Source of the DNA: Lachnospiraceae bacterium
Lineage (GTDB): Bacteria > Bacillota > Clostridia > Lachnospirales > Lachnospiraceae
Direction: 5' to 3'
Assembly (NCBI GenBank): GCA_017474455.1
Contig: JAFVHP010000037.1
Coordinates: 124,001-188,000 of the forward strand
DNA length: 64,000 bases
The position numbers and the translations under genes are program-made. This document shows positions 1 to 8,919 of the stretch, in pieces. Within the stretch, counting starts at the first letter, position 1, and every line of letters starts with the position of its first letter. The notes under the pieces are model-generated. The model searched no databases. It saw only the letters and a program-made list of their open reading frames with translations, and was not told the origin of the DNA.

Positions 1-1121
1 ATGTCGGGAACATCGCATTCCTAACGACACTGGCAGGCTATATCCACTGGAAACTGACCGGTGTGAAGGCTGTCGGCGTGGGAGAAGCCTCCGGAATGTT
101 CCCGATCGATGAGAAGACCTGCGATTACAACAGCACCATGCTTGAACAGTATAAAGAACTGACCGGTACGGACCTTCGCGCCATCCTTCCGAAAGTGCTT
201 TCCGCCGGGGAAGAAGCGGGAAGGCTGACTGCTGAAGGCGCATTGTTCCTGGATCCTTCGGGCGTGCTGGAAGCGGGCGTACCGCTTGCACCCTGCGAAG
301 GCGATGCGGGGACCGGCATGACGGCTACCAATGCGGTCAGGACGGCGACGGGCAACGTGTCTGCCGGGACCAGCGACTTCATCATGATCGTTACGGATAA
401 ACTCCCGGAAGTCCGCCGCGAGATCGATATGGTCACGACGCCGGACGGCAAGCCCGTCGCCATGGTCCACTGCAACAACTGCACCAGCGATATCAACGCC
501 TGGGCTTCCCTTTTCGATGAATTCTGCTCGATGATGGGCTTTGCTGCGGATAAAGGAGAGATCTTTACCAGGCTGTTTACAAAAGCACTGGAGGCGGATC
601 CGGACTGCGGCGGCCTTGTCAGCTGCAACTATTATTCGGGCGAGGATGTGACCGGGTTTACGGAAGGACGCCCCGTATTCATGCGCATGCAGAACGCGGA
701 CTTCTCCCTGGCCAATTTCATGCGTATGCACCTGAGTTCGGCACTGGTCTCCCTGAAGATCGGCCTGGATATCCTGCACGGGGCCGGAGAGATCAGACTG
801 GACAAGCTCTGCGGCCACGGCGGTTTCTTTAAAACGCCGAAGGTAGGGCAGGTGATCCTGTCCGCAGCCGCAAAGGCTCCGGTCACTGTCATGGAGACAG
901 CCGGGGAAGGCGGTCCCTACGGGATGGCGCTCCTTGCTTCTTACATGGTAGACAGAAAGGAAGGGGAGAGCCTGGCGGATTATCTGGACAACAGGGTGTT
1001 CGCGGATACGAAATGCGTTACACTGATGGCGGAACAGGCTGATATCGACGGCTTTGAAGCCTATACGGAACGTTTCAGGAAGTTCCTTGCGGTGGAAAAA
1101 GCAGCTGTGGAGGTGCTATGA
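1..1121 (+). CDS. FGGY-family carbohydrate (pentulose) kinase, 5' end missing
   Basis: The open frame runs from the window edge (first complete codon at base 3), so the N-terminal part is missing. The visible start reads VGNIAFLTTLAGYIHWKLTG, followed by GVGEASGMFPID, a typical stretch of the first FGGY-kinase domain. Near the end, GHGGFFKTPKVGQ and TAGEGGPYGMALLA match the ATP-binding half of the actin-like fold. These kinases phosphorylate sugars such as ribulose, xylulose or rhamnulose. The next gene, one base downstream, encodes L-ribulose-5-phosphate 4-epimerase, and transketolase genes follow, so a pentulose such as L-ribulose or a xylulose is the likeliest substrate. That is inferred from context; the exact sugar cannot be read from the sequence. 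Confidence 0.85.
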   Translation, partial: VGNIAFLTTLAGYIHWKLTGVKAVGVGEASGMFPIDEKTCDYNSTMLEQYKELTGTDLRAILPKVLSAGEEAGRLTAEGALFLDPSGVLEAGVPLAPCEGDAGTGMTATNAVRTATGNVSAGTSDFIMIVTDKLPEVRREIDMVTTPDGKPVAMVHCNNCTSDINAWASLFDEFCSMMGFAADKGEIFTRLFTKALEADPDCGGLVSCNYYSGEDVTGFTEGRPVFMRMQNADFSLANFMRMHLSSALVSLKIGLDILHGAGEIRLDKLCGHGGFFKTPKVGQVILSAAAKAPVTVMETAGEGGPYGMALLASYMVDRKEGESLADYLDNRVFADTKCVTLMAEQADIDGFEAYTERFRKFLAVEKAAVEVL

Positions 1122-1122
1122 T

Positions 1123-1842
1123 ATGTGTGCGGATGTCGATTACAGGATCTGGGAACTGAAAAAGAAAGTCTATGAAGCCAATATGCTGCTGCCGAAGTAT
1201 TCGCTGGTGACGCTGACCTGGGGCAACGTATCGGGAATAGACAGGGAAAGCGGGCTGATGGTCATCAAGCCCTCCGGCGTCCCCTATGATAAGCTTACAC
1301 CGGCCAATATGTGCGTCGTCGATATCGCGGACGGTTCAGTAAGGGACGAAGGCTTCCGCCCTTCCAGCGATACGCTGACCCATGTGGAGCTTTACAGGGC
1401 GTACAGTGATATCGGCGGGGTAGTGCATACGCATTCGGCCTACGCGACTGCCTGGGCACAGGCCTGCCGGGGGATACCGTGCTACGGTACGACCCATGCC
1501 GACCATTTCTACGGTGAGATCCCGTGCATCCGGCCTCTTACACAGGAAGAACTGGACGAAGGATACGAGATGAATACCGGTAAGGTGATCATTTCGGAAT
1601 TCGAAAGAATGGGGATCGATCCAGAAGCCGTGCCGGGATGCCTGTGCAGCTGCCACGGTCCGTTCTGCTGGGGAAATGATCCCGAAGATGCCGTCAACTG
1701 CGCTGTAATTACCGAAGAATGCGCGAAGATGGCGTTCATGACGGAAGTGATCAATAATAAAGCCGAAGTCATCCCGCAGAGGATCATGGACAAGCATTAT
1801 TACAGGAAGCATGGCGAAGGCGCTTATTACGGCCAGAATTAA
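1123..1842 (+). CDS. araD: L-ribulose-5-phosphate 4-epimerase (AraD-type class II aldolase)
   Basis: This 239-residue protein should interconvert L-ribulose-5-phosphate and D-xylulose-5-phosphate in the cytoplasm. Family motifs are present in order: TWGNVSG, VIKPSGVPYD, SSDTLTHVELY, the zinc-ligand pair in VVHTHSAYA, THADHFYGE and a third His in CSCHGPFCWG. The ATG at 1123 is chosen because it lies one base after the kinase stop and just after a GGAGGT-type ribosome site; the open frame extends further upstream but only inside the kinase gene. Its product feeds the transketolase encoded next. L-fuculose or L-rhamnulose phosphate aldolases share the fold, but length and motifs favour the epimerase. 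Confidence 0.88.
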   Translation: MCADVDYRIWELKKKVYEANMLLPKYSLVTLTWGNVSGIDRESGLMVIKPSGVPYDKLTPANMCVVDIADGSVRDEGFRPSSDTLTHVELYRAYSDIGGVVHTHSAYATAWAQACRGIPCYGTTHADHFYGEIPCIRPLTQEELDEGYEMNTGKVIISEFERMGIDPEAVPGCLCSCHGPFCWGNDPEDAVNCAVITEECAKMAFMTEVINNKAEVIPQRIMDKHYYRKHGEGAYYGQN

Positions 1843-1899
1843 CGGCCGGAGTTAACTGCGGTAACTATTGTTTAGACGGTGAAAGGCACCGGTGAGGAT

Positions 1900-2739
1900 A
1901 TGACAGAAAAAGAACTTAAAATTAATGCCGCAAAGGCAAGGATCCTTCTGGTCGATGCTGTCCACAGGGCCCGTTCCGGACATCCGGGCGGTTCCTTAAG
2001 CTGCGTGGACGCACTGACCGTACTTTACTTCGATACGATGAATATCGATCCGGCAAAGCCGGACGATCCGGACAGGGACAGATTCGTTCTAAGCAAAGGA
2101 CACTGCGCCCCCGCGCTGTATTCGGTCCTGGCACTGAGAGGGTATTTCCCCGAAGACGACATGAAGCTTCTGCGTTCGATCAAGGGGCATATGTCCGGTC
2201 ATCCGGATATGGTCCACGTCAAAGGCGTGGATATGTCCACCGGTTCGCTCGGCCAGGGGATCTCAGCTGCCGTAGGCATGGCGCTGGCGGCCTCCGTGAC
2301 CGGCCGTTCATACAGAACGTACAGCCTGCTCGGAGACGGCGAGCTGGACGAAGGCCAGGTCTGGGAAGCGATGATGGCCGGAGCCAAGTGGAAACTCTCG
2401 AATCTCTGTGCGCTGGTGGATGTGAACGGCCTGCAGATCGACGGGAATACGGCGGACGTTATGCCGACGGAGCCGCTGGACGCGAAATTCGAAGCGTTTG
2501 GCTGGCACGTCCTTAAAGCGGACGGACATGACATGGGCTCCATCAAAGATGCCCTTGCCGCAGCAGCAGAGTATAAGGACGGACCCTCCGTGATCCTGCT
2601 GCGTACCGTAAAGGGCAAAGGCGTCAGTTTCATGGAAAACAACGCCGGCTGGCACGGCAAGGCGCCCGATGACGAGCAGTATGAACAGGCAATGAGTGAA
2701 TTAAAGGCACATCTTGCCGGACTGGAGGCGGAAGGATGA
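1900..2739 (+). CDS. Transketolase, N-terminal (thiamine-diphosphate-binding) subunit
   Basis: This is the first half of a split transketolase, the two-gene form common in Clostridia and archaea. It moves two-carbon units between pentose phosphates. HRARSGHPGGSLS and SKGHCAPALYS lie near the start, and the thiamine-diphosphate motif begins with GDGELDEGQ and ends near NGLQIDG. About 279 residues is normal for this subunit. ATG 1900 is preferred over an in-frame GTG at 1879 because GGTGAGG lies directly before it. The stop overlaps the next start by four bases (ATGA), indicating translational coupling to the C-terminal subunit. Confidence 0.93.
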   Translation: MTEKELKINAAKARILLVDAVHRARSGHPGGSLSCVDALTVLYFDTMNIDPAKPDDPDRDRFVLSKGHCAPALYSVLALRGYFPEDDMKLLRSIKGHMSGHPDMVHVKGVDMSTGSLGQGISAAVGMALAASVTGRSYRTYSLLGDGELDEGQVWEAMMAGAKWKLSNLCALVDVNGLQIDGNTADVMPTEPLDAKFEAFGWHVLKADGHDMGSIKDALAAAAEYKDGPSVILLRTVKGKGVSFMENNAGWHGKAPDDEQYEQAMSELKAHLAGLEAEG

Positions 2740-3701
2740 CAGCTCAGGAAGTACAGAAAAAAGCTACAAGAGCGGCTTACGGGGAAGCACTCGTAGAACT
2801 GGCGGAAAAGTATCCGGAGCTGGTAGTTCTGGAAGCGGACCTTTCCGGTGCCACGATGACTAAAGGCTTTGCGAAAGAATACCCGGACAGATTCTTTGAT
2901 TGCGGGATCGCGGAAGCGAATATGACCGTAATAGCAGCAGGTATGTCGACCTGCGGGCTCAAGCCCTTTACCAATACTTTCGCAGTATTCGCAGCGGGCC
3001 GCAGCTATGAGCAGGTCAGAAATTCCATTGCCTACCCCGGCCTGAACGTCGTCGTCGTCGGTTCCCACGGCGGCATATCCGTCGGTGAAGACGGAGCAAC
3101 GCACCAGATGCTGGAAGACCTGACACTTATGCGGGTGCTTCCCGGCATGACCGTGGTCAACCCGTGCGACGCGAACGAGATGAAGCTGGCCGTGGAAGCA
3201 CTGATAAAGCACAAAGGCCCCGCTTATTTAAGGCTGGGACGTTCCGCGGTGCCGGATATCACAGGCAGCATCCCCGGGTACAGCTTTGAACTGGGTAAGG
3301 GCGTACAGTTAAGGGACGGTAACGATATAACGATCGCCGCGACCGGCATGACCGTCCAGATGGCGGTGGAAGCATCGGATATCCTCAAGGAGAGCGGCGT
3401 CAGCGCACGCGTGATCGATATCCATACGATCAAGCCCCTGGATGAAGAGATCATTCTGAAGGCGGCCGGGGAAACAAAAGCGGTACTGACCGTCGAAGAA
3501 CACTCCGTGATCGGCGGCCTCGGCGGTGCTGTCGCGGAACTGCTCAGTGAAAAGCACCCCGTTCCCGTATTCAGGCACGGTATCGAAGACACCTTCGGCA
3601 GAAGCGGATCGGCAGCGGATGTCCTGGAATACTACGGCATCACCGCCCGGGCAATCGCCGAAAAGGCGCGCGGTATCCTGGAAGGACTTAAACAGGGCTG
3701 A
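2736..3701 (+). CDS. Transketolase, C-terminal (pyrimidine-binding/transketolase_C) subunit
   Basis: At 321 residues this supplies the pyrimidine-binding and C-terminal domains missing from the upstream subunit. The catalytic region reads DCGIAEANMTVIAAGM, containing the conserved Glu that activates thiamine diphosphate, followed by FTNTFAVFAAGR and GSHGGISVGEDGATHQ. The C-terminal Rossmann-like domain includes IDIHTIKPLDEE and VEEHSVIGGLGGA. The ATG overlaps the previous stop by four bases, so the two chains are probably made in equal amounts. This ends the kinase-epimerase-transketolase operon, since a terminator-like hairpin follows at 3755. Confidence 0.93.
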   Translation: MTAQEVQKKATRAAYGEALVELAEKYPELVVLEADLSGATMTKGFAKEYPDRFFDCGIAEANMTVIAAGMSTCGLKPFTNTFAVFAAGRSYEQVRNSIAYPGLNVVVVGSHGGISVGEDGATHQMLEDLTLMRVLPGMTVVNPCDANEMKLAVEALIKHKGPAYLRLGRSAVPDITGSIPGYSFELGKGVQLRDGNDITIAATGMTVQMAVEASDILKESGVSARVIDIHTIKPLDEEIILKAAGETKAVLTVEEHSVIGGLGGAVAELLSEKHPVPVFRHGIEDTFGRSGSAADVLEYYGITARAIAEKARGILEGLKQG

Positions 3702-3754
3702 ACCGGGAGCAAGCACGCACAAGATCCGGAAATAACAAATTACAACTGGCACTG

Positions 3755-3798
3755 AAAAGACTGAAGCGGGATCCTATGACAGGCGCTGCAGTCTTTTT
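3755..3798 (+). terminator. Probable intrinsic terminator after the transketolase operon
   Basis: AAAAGACTG (3755-3763) pairs with CAGTCTTTT (3789-3797), and the stem continues inward with AAGCG against CGCTG. It ends in a run of five T. The A-rich 5' arm would also allow some function on the other strand. Confidence 0.6.
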
Positions 3799-3833
3799 CT
3801 GTTCGGATCGGCTTCTGCTCTGAAAATGAGGGT

Positions 3834-3845
3834 GAAAACGTTTGA
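3834..3845. promoter_or_regulatory. LacI/cre-like operator candidate upstream of the lacI-family gene
   Basis: The stretch TGAAAACGTTTGAA contains the perfect palindrome AAACGTTT (3836-3843) centred on CG. A CG-centred palindrome is the hallmark of LacI-family operators and of catabolite (CcpA) sites. It lies about 65 bases before the regulator start, so autoregulation or catabolite control is plausible. The outer bases match the cre consensus only partly. Confidence 0.4.
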
Positions 3846-3906
3846 AAACAGCTCTGCGGTAGATTATGATTAATGATATGCAAATACCTGAAAGGCGGAA
3901 AACAAA

Positions 3907-4926
3907 ATGATCACCATTCGCGACGTTGCCGGTGAGGCTAATGTGTCGATCTCTACTGTTTCAAGAGTGCTCAACAATAATCCGAATGTTTCCAGGGATA
4001 AATACAACAGAGTCATGGAAGCGATCGAGAAAGTCGGCTATATACCTCAGGTCAAGGATAAACAGCAACCGGCTGCGGCGGATTTTGTATCCGATGATCC
4101 GGAATTTGCCGGGTACATCCTCATAGTCGCGCACGCGTTAATCAAAGAAGCGGTTTTTTCCATCCAGGAAAACGCTGCCGAATTCGGATACGAAGTGATC
4201 ATCAATTATACCGACGGCGAAGGGTACGCGGATAAAAACCTTTATCGTTATCTGGACTTAAGCGGTAACCTGGCCGGCATCATCGCGATCAGCCCTTCAA
4301 ACGATGATAGGATTTATGACGAAGAGATTTTCCGGAAATATCCGGTCGTCCAGGTCGGCAGCAGCAGCCGGCAGCTGGGTGATTTTATGGTCTCCACGGA
4401 TGATTTCAGATGCGCCCATGACATGACGTCTTATCTGCTCAGAAAGGGACACAGGGATATTGTGATGCTGGCCGGGGAAAACAGGGAAATGGCTATGGGC
4501 TATGCGTCACAGAGAGAGACCGGTTTTACTGTTGCCATGAGGGGCTCCGGGGTGGATGACAAGGACATAAGGATCATAAGGACGGAAATGTCGCTGCACG
4601 GGGGGCATGTTGCTGCCAGGCAGCTCCTGGCGGAAGAAAAACTGCCGGATGCCGTATTCAGTATGACGGACTTCGCGGCGATCGGCTTTATTCATGAACT
4701 GGAAAAACACGGCTGCAGGGTGCCGGAAGACGTTGCCGTGTGCTGTATTAATTCCGAGGGGGATTATAACCCTGATATCAGGCCGAAGCTTACGGCGGCG
4801 GTACAGTCCTATGATGAGATCGGAGCCGAAAGTGTGAGGCTTCTGCGTATGCTCGCAGCCGATGAAGTATCTTCAGGCAGAAAATCATATATCGGATATC
4901 ATCTGATCGAAGGGGAAACGGCATAA
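3907..4926 (+). CDS. LacI-family transcriptional regulator
   Basis: The protein has 339 residues. The N-terminal helix-turn-helix (residues 1-47) reads ITIRDVAGEANVSISTVSRV, then LNNNPNVS and the hinge-proximal EAIEKVGYIPQ. The rest is a periplasmic-binding-protein-like sensor domain, including VQVGSSSRQ, DDFRCAHDMTSYLLRKGHRDI and PDAVFSMTDFAAIGFIHEL. It sits between the pentulose operon and the sugar transporter/deglycosidase-like operon, so it probably controls one or both in response to a sugar. A CG-centred palindrome lies upstream and a strong terminator follows. The effector cannot be deduced. Confidence 0.92.
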   Translation: MITIRDVAGEANVSISTVSRVLNNNPNVSRDKYNRVMEAIEKVGYIPQVKDKQQPAAADFVSDDPEFAGYILIVAHALIKEAVFSIQENAAEFGYEVIINYTDGEGYADKNLYRYLDLSGNLAGIIAISPSNDDRIYDEEIFRKYPVVQVGSSSRQLGDFMVSTDDFRCAHDMTSYLLRKGHRDIVMLAGENREMAMGYASQRETGFTVAMRGSGVDDKDIRIIRTEMSLHGGHVAARQLLAEEKLPDAVFSMTDFAAIGFIHELEKHGCRVPEDVAVCCINSEGDYNPDIRPKLTAAVQSYDEIGAESVRLLRMLAADEVSSGRKSYIGYHLIEGETA

Positions 4927-4958
4927 AACAGAAAATAACAGAACAGTTGACAGCTTCA

Positions 4959-4990
4959 GCCTGCCGATTTTTATCGGCAGGCTTTTTTTA
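4959..4990 (+). terminator. Intrinsic terminator after the LacI-family gene
   Basis: A perfect 10-bp stem, GCCTGCCGAT (4959-4968) with ATCGGCAGGC (4973-4982), has a four-T loop and is followed by seven T. Confidence 0.92.
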
Positions 4991-5029
4991 TTTTGAAAAC
5001 AAAACAAAAATGAAGAAACAACATTGTGT

Positions 5030-5052
5030 ATTTTCACGAAATTGGTGAAAAT
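5030..5052. promoter_or_regulatory. Inverted repeat, candidate regulator site upstream of the sugar operon promoter
   Basis: ATTTTCAC (5030-5037) and GTGAAAAT (5045-5052) are perfect 8-base inverted arms with a seven-base spacer. The repeat lies about 25 bases upstream of the -35 box at 5077, the place expected for an activator. No T-run follows, so it is not a terminator. Which protein would bind is unknown; the nearby LacI and the AraC-GH39 regulator are both candidates. Confidence 0.4.
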
Positions 5053-5076
5053 GAATGAAAATAGAAGAGACCTAGA

Positions 5077-5104
5077 TTGACATTTTCAGAAACAAGAATA
5101 GAAT
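5077..5104 (+). promoter_or_regulatory. Sigma-A-type promoter of the sugar transporter / deglycosidase-like operon
   Basis: TTGACA (5077-5082), a 16-base spacer and TAGAAT (5099-5104) are close to consensus. Transcription would start near 5111, leaving an AT-rich leader of about 240 bases before the binding-protein gene. I see no recognisable riboswitch in that leader. Together with the terminator at 4959 and the inverted repeat at 5030, this accounts for the 420-base gap at 4927-5350. Confidence 0.65.
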
Positions 5105-5350
5105 AAAAACTAACAGGATAACGCAGTTTGTCTAAAAATACAGGCGTAAAGGACGTCTCAATTAGCAAAAACTGCACAATAACCCGATTGAGTAGGGTGA
5201 AAAACGCTGAAAAGTCTGAAAATAAAAAGCACTGCCAAGTCAAAAATAACGCGCTGCTTTTGAAACTGCCATGAAAATGTAGCTGTTTGCGGCATTGCGA
5301 TTTCTGAACAGATGTATTCAGCAAAAAACAAATATTGAAGGGAGGAACAA

Positions 5351-6907
5351 ATGAAGAAAAGAATTCTTTCTGCGGTGCTTGCAGGTATTATGACCTTAAG
5401 TCTGGCTGCTTGTGCTGCTCCCGGGGCAGCTGCTCCCGCCGCCGCTCCTGCCGGATCGGATGCTGCTGAGGCACCCGCTGCTTCCGGTGAACTGGTCCAT
5501 GTTAAACAGTTAATGAGCAATTTCGGCAACAACACGGATGATGCCGCGGAAGTCAATGCGGCGATCAATGAGATCGCCAACCAGTACGGTCTTGATGTTG
5601 AGATCGAATTTGTATCTTCTGATGCCTATGCGCAGCAGCTTAACCTGATGATCGCCGGCGGCGAAGACCTTGACGTATTCATGGTCACACCCGGCGCTTC
5701 AAGCTTTGCGACCCTTTCCGCCAACAATTCGCTGGCTGATATCGCCCCTTATCTTGATACAGCAGCTCCCGATCTGAAAGCCCTTATCCGTCAGGAATAC
5801 TGGGATGCCTGCACACTGGACGGCAGAACACTCCTTGTTACCACATGGGACGATAAGGTCACCGGCAACTGGCTGGTCATGGACAAGACGATCCTTGACG
5901 AACTTGGTCTTGAGGAACAGGCAAGAGCGATCGCTTCCTACGATGACATTACAGCTATTTATGAAAAGGTCTATGCCGCACATCCCGAACTCTCCATGGT
6001 GGCAGCAGGAGGTTCTTCCAATGCACTGACACCTTCCGAGATCTTCTTCGGAGATACGTTCGCAGAGAATACCCTTTATGATACCCTTGGCGACCAGGCT
6101 TACCAGATGGGCGCTATCTATGAAGGCACTGAGGAAGTCATCAATGTATTTGAGACCCCTGAATGGAAGAAGAACTGCGAAAGAATGCAGGCGTGGTATG
6201 ATGCCGGTTATGTCTACAAAGATTCCGTTACCACTACAGACTCCGGCGAGACTCTTCTGAAGAACGGCGCTATCTTCTCATTCTTCACAAACGCTGAAAT
6301 GAACTGCGAGACTGCAAAGACCTCACAGTGCGGCAAGCCCGTCGTAGCGGTCAAGGTCGGTGAAGTCCCTGTATCCGGCGGACGTATCAGACAGTTCGGT
6401 TACGGCGTTTCCAGCACTTCCAAGCATCCTGACGCAGCTGTCAAATGGCTGCAGCTCCTTTACACCAATGCCGATGTCGCGAACCTTCTGGCTTACGGTA
6501 TCGAAGGAAAGCACTATGTAACAAATGAAGACGGCAGCCTGTCCTACCCTGAAGGCGTTACGATGGACAACTGCGGTTATCAGTATCATGTGGCATTCGT
6601 CGTAGGCAACTACTACCTGCTCAAGATCTGGGAAGGCGACAGCCTGACGCTCCGTGAAGACGCGAAGGCAGTCAATGAGACTGCGGAAGTTTCCAAATAT
6701 GCGAACTTCTCATGGGACAATTCGGCTGTTACCGCAGAAGTTACGGCAACGACGAACGTCTACAACAAGTATTACAAGAACATTACCGTAGGCGCCTGCG
6801 ATGTTGATGCCGAGATCGAGAAGTTCAATGAAGAACTGCACGCATCGGGCCTTGACGAGATCATGGCTGCCAAACAGGAACAGCTCAACGCATTTCTTGG
6901 CAAATAA
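5351..6907 (+). CDS. Extracellular sugar-binding lipoprotein of an LplA/YtcQ-type ABC transporter
   Basis: The 518-residue protein begins with a lipoprotein signal peptide. A KKR n-region and hydrophobic core lead to the lipobox LAAC with Cys21, then an Ala/Pro-rich linker to about residue 48. The rest is a family-1 extracellular solute-binding protein of the large LplA/YtcQ group (for example GEDLDVFMVTP near the start). Its 500-plus residues fit that group, which binds oligosaccharides or glycosides. GGAGG precedes the ATG. Two permease genes and the deglycosidase-like genes follow in the same direction. No ATPase is in the operon; the MsmK-type ATPase at 28905 probably serves it. Confidence 0.9.
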   Translation: MKKRILSAVLAGIMTLSLAACAAPGAAAPAAAPAGSDAAEAPAASGELVHVKQLMSNFGNNTDDAAEVNAAINEIANQYGLDVEIEFVSSDAYAQQLNLMIAGGEDLDVFMVTPGASSFATLSANNSLADIAPYLDTAAPDLKALIRQEYWDACTLDGRTLLVTTWDDKVTGNWLVMDKTILDELGLEEQARAIASYDDITAIYEKVYAAHPELSMVAAGGSSNALTPSEIFFGDTFAENTLYDTLGDQAYQMGAIYEGTEEVINVFETPEWKKNCERMQAWYDAGYVYKDSVTTTDSGETLLKNGAIFSFFTNAEMNCETAKTSQCGKPVVAVKVGEVPVSGGRIRQFGYGVSSTSKHPDAAVKWLQLLYTNADVANLLAYGIEGKHYVTNEDGSLSYPEGVTMDNCGYQYHVAFVVGNYYLLKIWEGDSLTLREDAKAVNETAEVSKYANFSWDNSAVTAEVTATTNVYNKYYKNITVGACDVDAEIEKFNEELHASGLDEIMAAKQEQLNAFLGK

Positions 6908-6942
6908 TACCGGCCATAATCACTGATCGGTTCTGAGACTTG

Positions 6943-6986
6943 AAAGGCCGTCCGGCATTCGCGTAAGAGAAGGCCGGGCGGCCTTT
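6943..6986 (+). other. Intercistronic hairpin between binding-protein and permease genes
   Basis: AAAGGCCGTCCGGC (6943-6956) pairs with GCCGGGCGGCCTTT (6973-6986) over 14 bp with a single G-T pair. No U-tract follows. In binding-protein transporter operons such hairpins commonly protect the upstream message, giving more binding protein than permease. Partial termination is the alternative. Confidence 0.6.
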
Positions 6987-7027
6987 ACTTATATCATCTG
7001 ACAGAAGATCAATTCGGGAGATTATAT

Positions 7028-7978
7028 ATGAATACTGATCCATCGAAGAGCATCTCCGAAAAGGAGAGCTATAAGAGAAAAAAGAGGTTTTTCACGGCGC
7101 TGGATCTTATGGCCCTTCCGGGAATCATATATCTGATCATCAACAATTATATACCCATGGGCGGTCTGTTCATTGCCTTTAAGAAGATCGATTTTGCCAA
7201 AGGTATATTTGCCAGTGACTGGGTCGGATTCCAGAATTTCAAGTTCTTATTCCGCTCCTCGGACGCAGCTGTGATCCTGCGCAATACGCTGCTTTATAAT
7301 CTTGCATTTATTGTCCTCAACTGTGTCTGCGGTATTGCAGTGGGCCTGTTCCTGAATGAGATCAGAAACAAACTAGCCAAAAAGTTTTACCAGACAGCCA
7401 TACTACTGCCGCAGCTAATCTCGATCATTATCGTTGCCTATATTACATACGGCTTTCTGGCAAGTGAAACAGGATTTGTCAATAACCATATCCTGAAAGC
7501 CATGGGCAAGGCGGCGGTCAATTTCTACAGTAAACCGGCGTACTGGCCGTTTTTCCTGATCTTTATCCATATCTGGAAAACGATCGGGTATAACAGCATA
7601 ATCTATTTTTCATCGATCATCAGCGTAGATAAGAGCCTGTACGAATCCGCGGAGATCGACGGGGCCAACCGCTTCCAGCAGATCACTAAGATCACGCTCC
7701 CGCTGATCAAACCTATTGCCATTACCCTGACGCTGATGGCGTGCGGACGCATATTCTATTCGGATTTCGGGCTTTTCTATCAGGTGCCCATGAATTCAGG
7801 ACCTCTGTACGCTACGACCAATACGATAGACACATATGTATACCGTGCACTGCTGCAGCTCAATGATATAGGCATGAGTTCGGCGGCTGGTTTCTTCCAG
7901 TCGATCGTCGGCTTCTGCCTGATCATGATCGTCAACGGGATCGTCCGGAAGATCAGTCCCGAGAACGCATTGTATTAG
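7028..7978 (+). CDS. Sugar ABC transporter permease, LplB/YteP type
   Basis: This 316-residue inner-membrane protein has about six hydrophobic segments. The N-terminus carries the group's signature ALPGIIYLIINNYIPMGG and GLFIAFKKIDF, and the transporter EAA loop reads ESAEIDGANRFQQITKITLP. It would form half of the membrane channel with the next gene. It follows the binding-protein gene after an intercistronic hairpin, and nine bases separate its stop from the next start. The family usually imports complex oligosaccharides or glycosides. Confidence 0.92.
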   Translation: MNTDPSKSISEKESYKRKKRFFTALDLMALPGIIYLIINNYIPMGGLFIAFKKIDFAKGIFASDWVGFQNFKFLFRSSDAAVILRNTLLYNLAFIVLNCVCGIAVGLFLNEIRNKLAKKFYQTAILLPQLISIIIVAYITYGFLASETGFVNNHILKAMGKAAVNFYSKPAYWPFFLIFIHIWKTIGYNSIIYFSSIISVDKSLYESAEIDGANRFQQITKITLPLIKPIAITLTLMACGRIFYSDFGLFYQVPMNSGPLYATTNTIDTYVYRALLQLNDIGMSSAAGFFQSIVGFCLIMIVNGIVRKISPENALY

Positions 7979-7987
7979 GAGGACGCC

Positions 7988-8899
7988 ATGGAAGAAGAAA
8001 GCATTCGCAAAATCAGATCCAGAAGTGAGCGGATACTGCTCATCATCTCGCATGCGGTCCTCATCTTCATGTCCTTCACGGCGATCGTACCATTCCTGCT
8101 TCTGATCTCATCCTCTCTGACAAGTGAAGCGGAGCTGGTGAGGACGGGGTACTCATTCTGGCCGAAGGAATGGAGCATCGATGCGTACCGCTATGTATTT
8201 GTTACGAACTGGAAAAATATCGGCAGGTCATACCTGATCACAATGATGAATACGGTGATCGGCACGACGCTGAGCCTGTTTATTACTTCCCTCCTCGGTT
8301 ATGTGCTGTCCAGGAGAGACTATAACAAAAGGGCCATCCTGTCGTTCTTCGTGTTCTTTACCATGCTGTTCAACGGAGGCCTGGTACCGACTTATATCAG
8401 TTATACGCGCATCTGGCATATCAAAAATACATTTGCCGCGTACATTCTTCCCGGCATGCTGATGAACGCTTTCAATGTCATGCTGATGAAGAGCTATTTT
8501 ACGATGAATATCCATCCGGCGCTGATCGAAGCGGCGAAGATCGACGGTGCGAGCGAGGGTACGATCTACAGAAAGATCGTTATGCCGCTGTCTCTGCCCA
8601 TACTTGCCACGATCGGCCTGATGATCGGCATTAATTTCTGGAATGACTGGCAGAACCCGCTGTACTACATAACGAAACAGAACATGTGGAGCCTGCAGTC
8701 ATTGTTGAACCGTATACTGTCGTCGATTCAGACGTTGTCACAGATGGCTGACAAGATGGGCGGCATGACAGCCAACATGCCATCCACATCTGCCAGGATG
8801 GCCATTGCCGTGATCGGTGTCCTGCCGATACTGGTCCTGTATCCGTTCTTCCAGAAGTATTTTGTCAAAGGTATTTCGCTCGGCGGCGTTAAAGAGTAA
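7988..8899 (+). CDS. Sugar ABC transporter permease, LplC/YtcP type
   Basis: The protein has 303 residues and about six membrane segments. SFTAIVPFLLLISSSLT is near the start, and the EAA loop EAAKIDGASEGTIYRKIVMP lies in the C-terminal half. The ending QKYFVKGISLGGVKE is typical of the YtcP group. It pairs with the upstream permease. The beta-type deglycosidase-like gene starts 20 bases later, so import and the presumed cleavage enzymes are probably co-transcribed. Confidence 0.92.
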   Translation: MEEESIRKIRSRSERILLIISHAVLIFMSFTAIVPFLLLISSSLTSEAELVRTGYSFWPKEWSIDAYRYVFVTNWKNIGRSYLITMMNTVIGTTLSLFITSLLGYVLSRRDYNKRAILSFFVFFTMLFNGGLVPTYISYTRIWHIKNTFAAYILPGMLMNAFNVMLMKSYFTMNIHPALIEAAKIDGASEGTIYRKIVMPLSLPILATIGLMIGINFWNDWQNPLYYITKQNMWSLQSLLNRILSSIQTLSQMADKMGGMTANMPSTSARMAIAVIGVLPILVLYPFFQKYFVKGISLGGVKE

Positions 8900-8919
8900 C
8901 AGAAAGGAGTAATAACACT

